This document shows, in pieces, positions 25,702 to 33,398 of a stretch of 64,000 nucleotides of DNA. The position numbers and the translations under genes were made by a program. Origin of the DNA: Alphaproteobacteria bacterium (GTDB lineage Bacteria > Pseudomonadota > Alphaproteobacteria > SHVW01); NCBI GenBank assembly GCA_016869645.1, contig VGDO01000004.1:1-64000 (forward strand), read 5' to 3'. The notes under the pieces are model-generated. The model had not been told where the DNA came from. It searched no databases and saw nothing but the letters and a program-made list of their open reading frames with translations. The first letter of the stretch is position 1, and each line of letters begins with the position of its first letter.

Positions 25702-26202
25702 AAAACCCTCGCCAATCCGCTGTTCCTGCGCGATGACGACCTGCGCCAGGCCATCGAGATGCTGTATTTCGCCTATCGCGATTTCACGGCCGAGCCGGAC
25801 GCGATCCTGGAGAAGTTCGGCTTCGGGCGCGCCCACCACCGCGTCATCTATTTCGTCGGGCGGCACCCGGGCATGACGGTCAGCGACCTGCTCGGCATTC
25901 TCCGCATCACCAAGCAGAGTCTGTCGCGCGTGCTGGGACAGCTCGTGCGCGACGGCTTCATCCGCCAGAAGACCGGACCGCGCGACCGGCGCCAGCGCCT
26001 GCTCGAGCTGACGCAGAAGGGCGTCGACCTCGAGCGCCAGCTGTCGAACGAGCAGCGCCAGCGCATCGCGCGCGCCTATCGCGAGGCGGGCGCCGAAGCG
26101 GTCGACGGTTTCCGCAGGGTCATGCTCGGCATCATCAACGAGGCCGATCGCAAGCGCTTCGCCTCGGCGGTCGCCGCGCTGGCCGCCATCCGTCACCGCT
26201 GA
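25690..26202 (+). CDS. MarR family transcriptional regulator
   Basis: A 170-residue winged-helix regulator. The DNA-binding part reads HPGMTVSDLLGILRITKQSLSRVLGQLVRDGFIRQ with the wing GPRDRRQRLLELTQKG, flanked by the dimerisation helices. Start at ATG 25690 within a palindrome; the open frame further upstream would cross the ilvE promoter. It sits between ilvE (divergent) and a two-component system (65 bases downstream). The ligand is unknown; the ilvE neighbourhood hints at amino-acid metabolism. Confidence 0.9.
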   Translation: MADIKTLANPLFLRDDDLRQAIEMLYFAYRDFTAEPDAILEKFGFGRAHHRVIYFVGRHPGMTVSDLLGILRITKQSLSRVLGQLVRDGFIRQKTGPRDRRQRLLELTQKGVDLERQLSNEQRQRIARAYREAGAEAVDGFRRVMLGIINEADRKRFASAVAALAAIRHR

Positions 26203-26266
26203 CGCATCTCGGGGCTGAATCAGCCGTCGGCCAGCAGCGTGCGGCGATTTCTGGTAGGATGCCGCC

Positions 26267-26944
26267 ATGAGCGGCGAGGCGCCTCACATCCTGATCGTCG
26301 AGGACGATGCGCGGCTGCGCGATCTGCTGCGCAAGTATCTCGTCGAGCAGGGATTCCGCACGACGGCGGCGCCCGACGCGGCGACCGCGCGGGCGCATAT
26401 GGGCTCGGTCGCCTTCGACATGCTCGTGCTCGACGTGATGATGCCCGGCGAGAACGGCCTCGACCTGACCGAGGACATCCGCCGCACCAGCGACGTGCCG
26501 ATCCTGCTGCTGACCGCCATGGGCGAAGCGGATGACCGCATATCGGGCCTGGAGCGCGGCGCCGACGACTACGTGGTCAAGCCGTTCGAGGCGCGCGAGC
26601 TGGTCCTGCGCATCAACGCCATCCTGCGCCGGGCGCCGAGCGCCGTGCCGGCCGCGCCCGAAATCCGCTTCGGACCCTTTCGCTTCGACCTCAAGCGCGA
26701 GGAGCTCTATGGCGCCGAGGGGCGCATCCGTCTGACCTCGTCGGAGACGGCATTGCTCGCGCTGCTCGCGCGCAATGCCAACAATGCGGTTGCACGCCAG
26801 GAGGCCAGCGACGAACGCGAGGAGGCCGCACGCGCCGTCGACGTCCAGATGACGCGGCTGCGCCGCAAGGTCGAGCCCGACCCGCGCTTCCCGCGCTATC
26901 TCGTCACCGTGCGCGGCAAAGGCTACATGCTGAGGAGCGACTGA
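26267..26944 (+). CDS. OmpR family response regulator
   Basis: A 225-residue response regulator. Receiver: acidic pair D13/D14, phosphoacceptor D56 in LVLDVMMPGENG, T83-type switch in LLLTAMGE and the lysine in DDYVVKPFEARELVLRI. C-terminal winged helix: LTSSETALLALLARNAN and AVDVQMTRLRRKVEPDPRFPRYLVTVRGKGYML. The middle of the effector domain lacks the usual short RxxLxxxVWG-type string, reading ARQEASDEREE instead, as in the alphaproteobacterial OmpR/FeuP-like group. Followed after one base by its kinase. Confidence 0.93.
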   Translation: MSGEAPHILIVEDDARLRDLLRKYLVEQGFRTTAAPDAATARAHMGSVAFDMLVLDVMMPGENGLDLTEDIRRTSDVPILLLTAMGEADDRISGLERGADDYVVKPFEARELVLRINAILRRAPSAVPAAPEIRFGPFRFDLKREELYGAEGRIRLTSSETALLALLARNANNAVARQEASDEREEAARAVDVQMTRLRRKVEPDPRFPRYLVTVRGKGYMLRSD

Positions 26945-26945
26945 C

Positions 26946-28271
26946 GTGGACGGCCCGGTGGCGGACATCCTCAAGCGTCTCCTGCCGCGCACACTGTTCG
27001 GGCGGTCGCTGCTGATCCTGATCATGCCGCTGATCCTGCTCCAGGTCGTCACCAGCTACGTGTTCTTCGACCGCCACTTCGATGCGATCACGCGCCGCCA
27101 GGCGGCCGCGATCGCCGGCGACATCGCCTTCATCATCGATTCGCTGGCCATGATCGCCGCCGAGGAGGAGGTCGACCAGCTGTTCGACATGGCCTACCGC
27201 CATCTCGACATGCGCGTGACGCTGGCCGACGGCGCCATCCTGCCGAACGAACCCTCGCATATCGATAGCGTGCTCGAGCCGCCGCTGATGCGCGCGCTCG
27301 ACGAGCGGGTCAACCGGCCGTTCCGCCTGCAGGCCAGCGCACGCGACCGCGACATCGAGATCAACGTGCAGCTGCAGCACGGCGTGCTCAACGTCTTCAC
27401 CTCGCGCAAGCGGCTGTTCAGCCCGACCACATACATTCTGCTGATGTGGATGGTCGGCACCTCGCTGGTGCTGTTCGCCGTCGCCGTCGTCTTCCTGCGC
27501 AACCAGATCCGGCCGATCCGGCGGCTGGCGGCCGCCGCCGACAGCTTCGGCAAGGGCCGCGACGTGCCCAATTTCCGCCCCGAGGGCGCCACCGAGGTGC
27601 GCCAGGCGGCCCAGGCCTTCATCCTGATGCGCGAGCGCATCCAGCGCCAGATCAGCCAGCGCACGGAGATGCTGGCCGGCGTCAGCCACGATCTGCGCAC
27701 GCCGCTGACCCGCATGAAGCTCGAGCTCGCCATGCTCGGCAACAGTCCGGAGATCCAGGCGCTGCGCGGCGACGTCGCCGACATGGAACGCATGGTCGAC
27801 GGCTACCTCGCCTTCGCGCGCGGCGAAGGCACCGAGCCGCCGCAACCGACCGACATCGGGCGCCTCGTCCAGGACGTCGTCACCCACTCGCGGCGCGGCG
27901 GCTTCATGATCACCGCTCGGATCGACGATCCGGGCACGGTCGAAGCGCGGCCGACGGCGATGAAGCGGGTGATCTCCAACCTGATCGACAATGCCTGCCG
28001 TTACGCCGACCGCGTGATCGTCAGCGCCCAGCGCATCGATCACATGGTCGAGATCGACATCGACGACGACGGTCCGGGCATCCCGGAGGATCGCCGCGAG
28101 GAGATGTTCAAGCCGTTCCGGCGCCTCGACGCCTCGCGCAACGCCGCGACCGGCGGCACCGGCCTCGGCCTGACCATCGCGCGCGACATCATGCGCGGCC
28201 ACGGCGGCGACGTGACGCTCGAGCGCTCGCCGCTCGGCGGGGTGCGCGCGCGCGTTCGCCTGCCGGTCTAG
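26946..28271 (+). CDS. EnvZ-like sensor histidine kinase
   Basis: A 441-residue kinase with a GTG start. TM1 is about residues 18-40 (LLILIMPLILLQVVTSYVFF), a periplasmic domain of about 130 residues follows, TM2 is near 165-188 (YILLMWMVGTSLVLFAVAVV), then HAMP (RNQIRPIRRLAAAADSFGKG). The H-box is AGVSHDLRTPLTRMKLEL with His248, the N-box NLIDNACRYA and the G boxes DDDGPGIPED and GTGLGLTIA. Pairs with the regulator one base upstream. Its TAG overlaps the stop of the convergent glycosyltransferase inside CTAG. Confidence 0.94.
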   Translation: MDGPVADILKRLLPRTLFGRSLLILIMPLILLQVVTSYVFFDRHFDAITRRQAAAIAGDIAFIIDSLAMIAAEEEVDQLFDMAYRHLDMRVTLADGAILPNEPSHIDSVLEPPLMRALDERVNRPFRLQASARDRDIEINVQLQHGVLNVFTSRKRLFSPTTYILLMWMVGTSLVLFAVAVVFLRNQIRPIRRLAAAADSFGKGRDVPNFRPEGATEVRQAAQAFILMRERIQRQISQRTEMLAGVSHDLRTPLTRMKLELAMLGNSPEIQALRGDVADMERMVDGYLAFARGEGTEPPQPTDIGRLVQDVVTHSRRGGFMITARIDDPGTVEARPTAMKRVISNLIDNACRYADRVIVSAQRIDHMVEIDIDDDGPGIPEDRREEMFKPFRRLDASRNAATGGTGLGLTIARDIMRGHGGDVTLERSPLGGVRARVRLPV

Positions 28272-29239
28272 CTCTGCCTTGTCTTGCCGATGGGCACGCG
28301 AATGCTGGCAAACTTCCTGAACGGCGCGCAGGTCGCGGACAGCATCGGCGCGTAGGGCCAAGGCCCGGGCCACAGCGCCGGCAACAGGCTCGCAGCCGCG
28401 AGCCAGAACGACGGCGAGCCGATGCCCGCGCCGGCGCGCCGGCGCGCCCAGTGCCAGGCGCGGAACGCGGCGCGGCGCAGCGCCGTGCGCTTGACCGACC
28501 AGGCGAGGCCGGGCGTCTCCGCGCAGAAGCGCGCGAGCGCGGCGTTGAGATCGTGCAGGATCTGCGCCTGGTTCTCGGTGATCCGGCCCGGCACGTCGAC
28601 CGGGGCCAGGCAGACCGTGCCGTCGACGCGCACGAATGCCGCGCGCCGCGCCAGGCGCAGCAGCATGAGATAGTCCTGCACGAAGATCGATTCCTCGCAG
28701 CCGCCAACAGCGGCGAACAGGTCGCGGCGCACCAGGATGGCGCTCGGCCCGAAATGCGCGCGGCGCAGCAGGAAGCCGAGCGGATCGGCGAGCAGCGAGA
28801 TCGCCGCGTCGGCCGGCTCGCTTGGCGCGGCATCGCCGTTGACCGTCTCGCCGAAGGCGACGCCGGCGCCCGTGCGCGTGCACGCCTCGAGCAGCCAGCG
28901 CGTCGCCGGTGGCGGCAGGCGATCATCGCCGTCGACCGGCTTGATGTAGTCGAGCCGCGCGCGGGCGAGCCCCGCATTGGTCGCCGCCGCCGGTCCGCCG
29001 TTCGCCTGCCGGACAATCGTCACGTCGGAGACGCCGCGCGTGAGCCCGGCCAGCAACTCCGCGGAGCCGTCGGTCGAGCCGTCGTCGACGAAGATGAACT
29101 CGCGGGCGAAATCGCCTTCCTGGCTGAGCAAGGCGGCGACGGTCGCCGGCAGAAACTGAGCCTTGTTGTAGACCGTGACGACGTAGGAGACGCCCGGGGA
29201 GATGCCAGTGTCTGGAGAGATGCCAGTGCCGCCACTCAT
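28268..29239 (-). CDS. Glycosyltransferase family 2
   Basis: A 323-residue GT-A glycosyltransferase: SYVVTVYNKAQFLPATVAALLSQ, the VDDGSTDGSAELL nucleotide-binding loop, NGGPAAATNAGLARA and the PVDGDDRLPP metal-binding DxD region. The C-terminus (about 240-290) is Arg/Trp-rich and may contact the membrane. The first 16 residues include a duplicated TGISP, produced by an 18-base tandem repeat (copies of GAGATGCCAGTG at 29199 and 29217). The sugar and acceptor are unknown. It faces the kinase gene and is divergent from a second GT2. Confidence 0.87.
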   Translation of the reverse strand: MSGGTGISPDTGISPGVSYVVTVYNKAQFLPATVAALLSQEGDFAREFIFVDDGSTDGSAELLAGLTRGVSDVTIVRQANGGPAAATNAGLARARLDYIKPVDGDDRLPPPATRWLLEACTRTGAGVAFGETVNGDAAPSEPADAAISLLADPLGFLLRRAHFGPSAILVRRDLFAAVGGCEESIFVQDYLMLLRLARRAAFVRVDGTVCLAPVDVPGRITENQAQILHDLNAALARFCAETPGLAWSVKRTALRRAAFRAWHWARRRAGAGIGSPSFWLAAASLLPALWPGPWPYAPMLSATCAPFRKFASIRVPIGKTRQS

Positions 29240-29371
29240 GTCATCCGCACCCCGCGGCGCCGGTCGCGGCAGCTTGCTGGTCGCGCCGGCTTGCTGCTCT
29301 CATCTGGCGCGACTAGATTGACGGCCAGCGCGGCCGCGCGTCACTGCTTCACCTGGTGCCGCCACCTGACG

Positions 29372-30283
29372 ATGCCCGATTGCGATCCCTGGCCGAGGCT
29401 GTCAGCCGTCGTCGTCGCTCACGACAGCGCAGCGGTGATCGCCGACTGTCTCAGCGCGCTGACCCGCGCCGCCCGCGTCATCATCGTCGACAACGCCAGC
29501 CTCGACGAAACTGCCGATGCCGTCGCGCGAACCCTACCAACCGCAAGTCTCATCCGCAATCGGGCCAATGTCGGCTTCGGCCGCGCCTGCAATCAGGCGC
29601 TGGCCCAGATCGCCACGGAATTCGTGCTGATCGTCAATCCCGACGCCGTGATCGAACCCGGCGCGGTCGAGGAACTGGTAGCGGCCGCCGACCGCTATCC
29701 TCGTGCGGCGATGATCGGACCGCGCATCACGACGCCCGCCGGCACGGTCGAGTTCGGCCGGCGGCCGGTGCTGGCCGACCGTCACGAAGGTCCCGACGGT
29801 CTGCCACCGCCCGACGGCGATTGCTGCATCGACTACGTCGCCGGCGCGGTCATGCTGCTCCGTATGTCGGCGATCGCGGAGACCGGCGGCTTCGATCCCG
29901 CCATCTTTCTCTATTGCGAGGACGACGATCTGTGCCTTCGGCTTCGACGCGCCGGATGGAGCCTGATCGTCGCGCCGTCGGCCAGCGCGCGTCACATCAG
30001 CGGTGGATCGTCGCCCGCGAGCCCCGCGCTCGACCGCCTGAGGTTCTGGCATCTCGCCTGGTCGCGCGCCTACATGGAAGGCAAGCATCGCGGCGCGGCG
30101 GCCGGGCGACGCTTCGGCCTGATCAGGCTTGCCCTTTACGGCCTCAAGGCCGTGCTCTACGCCATGACCTTCCAGACCGCCAAGCGGCGGCGCGACGGGG
30201 CGCGCTTCGCCGGCACTCTCGCCTATCTGCGCGGCGAGCCGGCGCTGGCGACAACCGGCTTCGACGATCGGGTCGCGCGATGA
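29372..30283 (+). CDS. Glycosyltransferase family 2 (rhamnosyltransferase-like)
   Basis: A 303-residue GT2 from ATG 29372. Motifs: LSAVVVAHDSAAVIADCLSAL, VIIVDNASLDETADAV, NVGFGRACNQAL, FVLIVNPDAVIEPGA and YVAGAVMLLRMSAIAETGGFD followed by FLYCEDDDLCLRLRRAGW, the arrangement of WcaA/RfbF-like rhamnosyl- or related transferases. The same frame is open far upstream inside the kinase and divergent GT gene, but that part is shadow. The end overlaps the next frame in ATGA (30280-30283), indicating coupling to the methyltransferase. Confidence 0.88.
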   Translation: MPDCDPWPRLSAVVVAHDSAAVIADCLSALTRAARVIIVDNASLDETADAVARTLPTASLIRNRANVGFGRACNQALAQIATEFVLIVNPDAVIEPGAVEELVAAADRYPRAAMIGPRITTPAGTVEFGRRPVLADRHEGPDGLPPPDGDCCIDYVAGAVMLLRMSAIAETGGFDPAIFLYCEDDDLCLRLRRAGWSLIVAPSASARHISGGSSPASPALDRLRFWHLAWSRAYMEGKHRGAAAGRRFGLIRLALYGLKAVLYAMTFQTAKRRRDGARFAGTLAYLRGEPALATTGFDDRVAR

Positions 30284-30332
30284 CCGGCAACTCCGCCGGC
30301 CACACGGCAATGCGCGCGCCGACATCCTTGCC

Positions 30333-30932
30333 GTGTGGCCCGCGGAGATGCGCGGCGCGCGCGTGCTCGAACTGGGCTGCGGCACGGGCGCCACCATCCG
30401 CCTGCTGCGCGAACGCGGCTTGTGCGCCTGGGCCGCCGGCATCGAGACGCACGGCGAAGCGGCCGATGCCGCCCGCGGCTCGCTCGACCATCTCGTCGTC
30501 GGCGATGTCGAGCGGTGCGAGCTCGGTCTCACACCTGGCTCGATCGACGTGCTGCTGTGCCTGGACGTGATCGAGCATCTCGTCGATCCCTGGGCGGCGT
30601 TGGCGCGCCTATCGCGTCTGGTGCGGCCGGGCGGCGCGGTCATCGCCTCGATTCCCAACCTGCGGTTCTACAAGGTCGTCCTGCCGCTCGTGCTGTCCGG
30701 ACGGTGGACCTATCGCGACGACGGCATCATGGACCGCACCCATCTGCGTTTCTTCACCTGGGAGACCATCGAACACCTGATGCGCAGCGCCGGCCTGACG
30801 ATCGATGCGGTCGCGCCCGACGGATTGGACGGCAAGCGCAACCGCCAGTTCTGGAACATGGTCACGTTCGGCCGTTTTCGCGATCTGTTCATCTACCGCT
30901 ACATTCTGCGCGCCCGTTCGCCGGCCCGTTGA
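30333..30932 (+). CDS. SAM-dependent methyltransferase with apparent 5' frameshift
   Basis: A class I methyltransferase: motif I is VLELGCGTGATIRLL, then DVLLCLDVIEHLVDPWAAL, LVRPGGAVIASIPNL, and a C-terminal RTHLRFFTWETIEHLMRSAG typical of polysaccharide-cluster methyltransferases. As written, the first start in this frame is GTG 30333. Just upstream the same frame reads HGNARADILAVWPAE, the usual N-terminus, but without a start. The coupled ATG at 30280 (ATGA overlap with the glycosyltransferase stop) begins MTGNSAGH in another frame. One extra base near 30303-30305 would join them as MTGNSAGHYGNARADIL. So either the gene has a one-base deletion or the sequence has an error. Confidence 0.8.
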   Translation: MWPAEMRGARVLELGCGTGATIRLLRERGLCAWAAGIETHGEAADAARGSLDHLVVGDVERCELGLTPGSIDVLLCLDVIEHLVDPWAALARLSRLVRPGGAVIASIPNLRFYKVVLPLVLSGRWTYRDDGIMDRTHLRFFTWETIEHLMRSAGLTIDAVAPDGLDGKRNRQFWNMVTFGRFRDLFIYRYILRARSPAR

Positions 30933-30942
30933 TGGCGCGCGC

Positions 30943-31704
30943 ATGACGACCGTCACATTCGAGACCAAGGTTTGGCGGGAGGACTGGCAGGCGCTCCTGC
31001 TGACGCACCGCATCGAGCGCATGGTCGGGCGATGCCGCTATCCCTTCGCGCGGCGCGTCGTCCACATCAACAATGTCGACGACACCGCCCCCGTGATCGC
31101 CGCGGCCGAGCTCCTGGTGCGGCGCGGCGTGCTGACCGAGTTCGTTCTGGTCGCCGACCATGCCCGCGCCGCCCTCGACTTTTTCCAGGTCACGGCCGAA
31201 TCCTTCGGCCGCGGCTATGTCTATTCGATCGCCGAGCTGGTGGCACTCTATCTCTGCCCGACCGATTTCCTGCTGCATTTTGCCGGCGATACCATGCCGC
31301 CGCGCGGCCCGGGGTGGATCGATTCGGCGATCCAGCGCATGACCGCCGATCGCCGCATCAAGGTCGCCAACCCGCTCTGGAACGGGCGCATCGACGAAGC
31401 GCGCGCGGAGTCGGTCGCCGAGGATGACGGGTTCTTCACCGGTCAGGGCTTCTCCGATCAATGCTACCTGGTGCGGACGGCCGATTTCCGCGCGCCGATC
31501 TACGGCGAGGACCACCCTGCCTCGGCGCGCTATCCGGCCTTCGCCGACAATCTATTCGAGCGACGCGTCGATGCCTGGATGCGCAATCACGATCACCTGC
31601 GCATCACCGCCAAGCGCGCGAGCTACCGCCACCGCAACATCCGCGGCGCTCCGGGGCGGCTGGATCGGCTCGGCGATCGGATGGCGTTCAAACTGGGTTT
31701 CTAG
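30943..31704 (+). CDS. Hypothetical protein of the glycan cluster, possible glycosyltransferase
   Basis: A 253-residue soluble protein starting TTVTFETKVWREDWQALLLT. It has the feel of a GT-A fold: an early beta strand VVHINNVDDTAPVIAAAELL, a central YLCPTDFLLHFAGDTMPP segment that could be the DxD-like metal site, and a C-terminal DQCYLV/GEDHPASARYP region. I do not recognise a named family with certainty. Position directly behind a methyltransferase and a GT2 supports a role in surface-glycan assembly. It starts 10 bases after the methyltransferase stop and its own stop overlaps that of csaA in CTAG (31701-31704). Confidence 0.75.
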   Translation: MTTVTFETKVWREDWQALLLTHRIERMVGRCRYPFARRVVHINNVDDTAPVIAAAELLVRRGVLTEFVLVADHARAALDFFQVTAESFGRGYVYSIAELVALYLCPTDFLLHFAGDTMPPRGPGWIDSAIQRMTADRRIKVANPLWNGRIDEARAESVAEDDGFFTGQGFSDQCYLVRTADFRAPIYGEDHPASARYPAFADNLFERRVDAWMRNHDHLRITAKRASYRHRNIRGAPGRLDRLGDRMAFKLGF

Positions 31705-32036
31705 AACAGTTTGCCGCCGTTCGGCACATCGCGATCGACGCCGACGAGCACGACGGCGCCATTGGCGTCGGGAAATCCCAGCACCAGCACTTCCGAAATC
31801 ATCGGGCCGATCTGCTTGGGCGGAAAATTGACCACGGCTGCGACCTTGCGGCCGAGCAGGTCGGCGGGCGTGTAGTGGATGGTCACCTGCGCGGAGCTGC
31901 GCTTGATGCCGATCGCCGGCCCGAAATCAACGCGCAGCTTGTAGGCCGGCTTGCGCGCCTCGGGAAACGGCTCGACCTCGGTGATCGTGCCGACCCGGAT
32001 GTCGACCTTTTCGAACTCGCCATAGGTAATGGGCAT
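31701..32036 (-). CDS. csaA: tRNA-binding protein CsaA
   Basis: A 111-residue EMAP/tRNA-binding OB-fold protein: ITYGEFEKVDIRVGTITEVEPFPEARKPAYKL, IKRSSAQVTIHYTPADLLGRKVAAVVNFPPKQIGPMISEVLVLGF and the end PNGGKLF, all standard for CsaA. The family binds tRNA and was described as a secretion-related chaperone. The ribosome binding site AGGAGGGGCG precedes the ATG. An intrinsic terminator with seven U lies only about 20 bases upstream of the ATG on the same strand, so csaA expression may depend on read-through from the small RNA unit in front. Confidence 0.93.
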   Translation of the reverse strand: MPITYGEFEKVDIRVGTITEVEPFPEARKPAYKLRVDFGPAIGIKRSSAQVTIHYTPADLLGRKVAAVVNFPPKQIGPMISEVLVLGFPDANGAVVLVGVDRDVPNGGKLF

Positions 32037-32056
32037 CGCCCCTCCTGGTGCAGCGC

Positions 32057-32142
32057 AAAAAAAGGGCCGCGTTGCCGCGGCCCAAGTTTAGGGAGGAAAC
32101 GCCCGAAAAGGCTAGGCAACAGATCGGGCCGCTCATGTTGCG
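32057..32142 (-). ncRNA. Predicted small RNA with CCUCCC motif and intrinsic terminator
   Basis: On the minus strand a sigma70 promoter (TTGAAA 32172-32177, TAATTT 32149-32154, 17-base spacer) would start an RNA near 32142. It contains a 6-base stem GCAACA/TGTTGC, an apparently single-stranded TTTCCTCCCT (complementary to Shine-Dalgarno sequences), and a terminator with perfect 8-base stem CGCGGCCC/GGGCCGCG (32064-32083) and seven U (32057-32063). Length is about 86 nucleotides. Exposed CU-rich anti-SD motifs are a hallmark of several alphaproteobacterial trans-acting sRNAs. No protein frame explains the region. Confidence 0.7.
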
Positions 32143-32148
32143 ATGCAC

Positions 32149-32177
32149 AAATTAGGCCCTGTTCCGAGCCATTTCAA
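32149..32177 (-). promoter_or_regulatory. Sigma70 promoter of the small RNA / csaA unit
   Basis: TTGAAA and TAATTT with an exact 17-base spacer on the minus strand, about 110 bases upstream of csaA. It is the best sigma70 match in this intergenic region and lies at the right distance before the predicted small RNA body. Confidence 0.65.
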
Positions 32178-32215
32178 GGTTCGACAGCCGCGTATTGTGC
32201 AATGCAGCGTGATTA

Positions 32216-32231
32216 GTTGCATTTATGCAAC
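32216..32231. promoter_or_regulatory. Perfect 16-base palindrome upstream of the diguanylate cyclase
   Basis: GTTGCAT (32216-32222), TT, ATGCAAC (32225-32231) is an exact dyad in the AT-rich divergent region between the small RNA promoter and the GGDEF gene. It resembles a repressor operator, but the cognate regulator is unknown. A degenerate copy (GTTGCGATGCAC) occurs at 32137-32148, near the predicted small RNA start. Confidence 0.5.
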
Positions 32232-32298
32232 ATGGGGATGCCTTGCTTTCGCGATGAATTAGCAGTGTGATCAGCCGGGCGGTCCGAAACGGGGCGGC

Positions 32299-33261
32299 AT
32301 GGTTCAGGAATCGGGCAAGGCCGCGGCGCCGGCGGCGATCGCCGCGGGGCCGTCGCGCGAAGAGGTCATGGCGGTGCTGGCGGAGCTGGAAGACGCCGTC
32401 GCCGACCACATCGCCTGGGCGCAGCGCTGGCACCGCTCGGCGGTGTGCAAGCTGGCGCCGCCGCGCGACGTGGTTTCCGAGAACGCGCACTATCTGTGCC
32501 GGTTCGGCGCCTGGCTCGACCTGCACCAGGAGGATCCGATCATCGGCCAGAATGCATTCCGCACGCTCGACGAGCTGCACCGGACCATGCATGACAACGC
32601 GCGCTGGCTCGCCCAGCGCGCCTGGCAGGACGATCGTGTTCCCGCCGAGGAGTACGATGCGCTGATCGACAAGATCAATGCGTTCAACAGCCAGGTCCGC
32701 CGGCTGGAGAAGGCGTTCCGCGCCGCGCTGTCGGATCTCGACCCGCTGACCGGTGTGCGCAATCGGCAGACCATGATGGCCGAGCTCGAGCGCGAGCACG
32801 AACGCGCCGTGCGCACGCGTCAGCCCTGTGCGCTGGTGATCGCCGACATCGATCATTTCAAGCAGGTCAACGACCGGCTCGGCCACCGCGCGGGCGATCG
32901 GGTGCTTGCCGAGATCGCGATTTTCTTCCAGAGCCACCTCAGGCCCTATGACAGCGTGTTCCGTTACGGCGGCGAGGAGTTCCTGTTCTGTCTGCCGGGC
33001 ACCGATTCCTTCCAGGCGCGCCCGGTGATCGACCGGCTGCGCCAGAACCTGTCGGAGACCACGATCAACCTGGATGATACGCGCAACGTCCGGCTGTCCT
33101 GCTCGTTCGGCGTCGCCGCGATCGAGCGCGAGACGTCGCTGGCAACGATCCTCGAACACGCCGACAAGGCGCTCTATGCTGCCAAGGCCGGCGGCCGCAA
33201 TCGCGTCATGTTGTGGGAAGACCTGGCCGTGGGCCAGGCGCCAAGAAGCGCCAGTTCCTAA
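32299..33261 (+). CDS. CZB-GGDEF diguanylate cyclase (DgcZ-like)
   Basis: A 320-residue enzyme making cyclic di-GMP. The N-terminal half has the four-residue zinc site of CZB domains: H37 (DHIAW), C67 (CRFGAW), H94 and H98 (ELHRTMH). A coiled linker (about 110-145) leads into a GGDEF domain with LTGVRNR, DIDHFKQVND, the active-site GGEEF (224-228) and the product-inhibition I-site RPYD (215-218), exactly five residues ahead. In E. coli DgcZ the CZB domain inhibits the enzyme when it binds zinc, so zinc-responsive c-di-GMP synthesis is a reasonable inference. No membrane segment. Confidence 0.9.
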   Translation: MVQESGKAAAPAAIAAGPSREEVMAVLAELEDAVADHIAWAQRWHRSAVCKLAPPRDVVSENAHYLCRFGAWLDLHQEDPIIGQNAFRTLDELHRTMHDNARWLAQRAWQDDRVPAEEYDALIDKINAFNSQVRRLEKAFRAALSDLDPLTGVRNRQTMMAELEREHERAVRTRQPCALVIADIDHFKQVNDRLGHRAGDRVLAEIAIFFQSHLRPYDSVFRYGGEEFLFCLPGTDSFQARPVIDRLRQNLSETTINLDDTRNVRLSCSFGVAAIERETSLATILEHADKALYAAKAGGRNRVMLWEDLAVGQAPRSASS

Positions 33262-33317
33262 GGGGGCGATCGTTTCTCATCGAAGCAGCGTTTCAATGAG
33301 AAACGTGAATCGCCCCC
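33262..33317. terminator. Long imperfect hairpin after the diguanylate cyclase
   Basis: It begins at the base after the stop codon. GGGGGCGAT (33262-33270) pairs with ATCGCCCCC (33309-33317) and GTTTCTCAT (33272-33280) with ATGAGAAAC (33296-33304), with a 1-base and a 4-base bulge and a 15-base loop. No long U-tract. Probably transcription termination or 3'-end protection between convergent genes. Confidence 0.6.
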
Positions 33318-33331
33318 GACTTCTACAGGAG

Positions 33332-33395
33332 GGATCGTGATTGTCACGCCCCACACCGGATCGCGTCGCGATTCAACGCGGAGGGATCACGATCC
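33332..33395. terminator. Second long hairpin before the end of the convergent LysR gene
   Basis: GGATCGTGAT (33332-33341) pairs exactly with ATCACGATCC (33386-33395). A small inner stem ATCGC/GCGAT (33360-33372) lies inside. GGAGGGATC is present twice near the two ends of the element (33328 and 33381). It ends 3 bases from the LysR stop at 33399, so it likely serves minus-strand transcripts. Confidence 0.5.
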
Positions 33396-33398
33396 AGC

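Noticed and set aside
26904..28883. 659-codon open frame antisense to the histidine kinase
   Set aside because: No protein-like motifs and covers parts of two unrelated genes.
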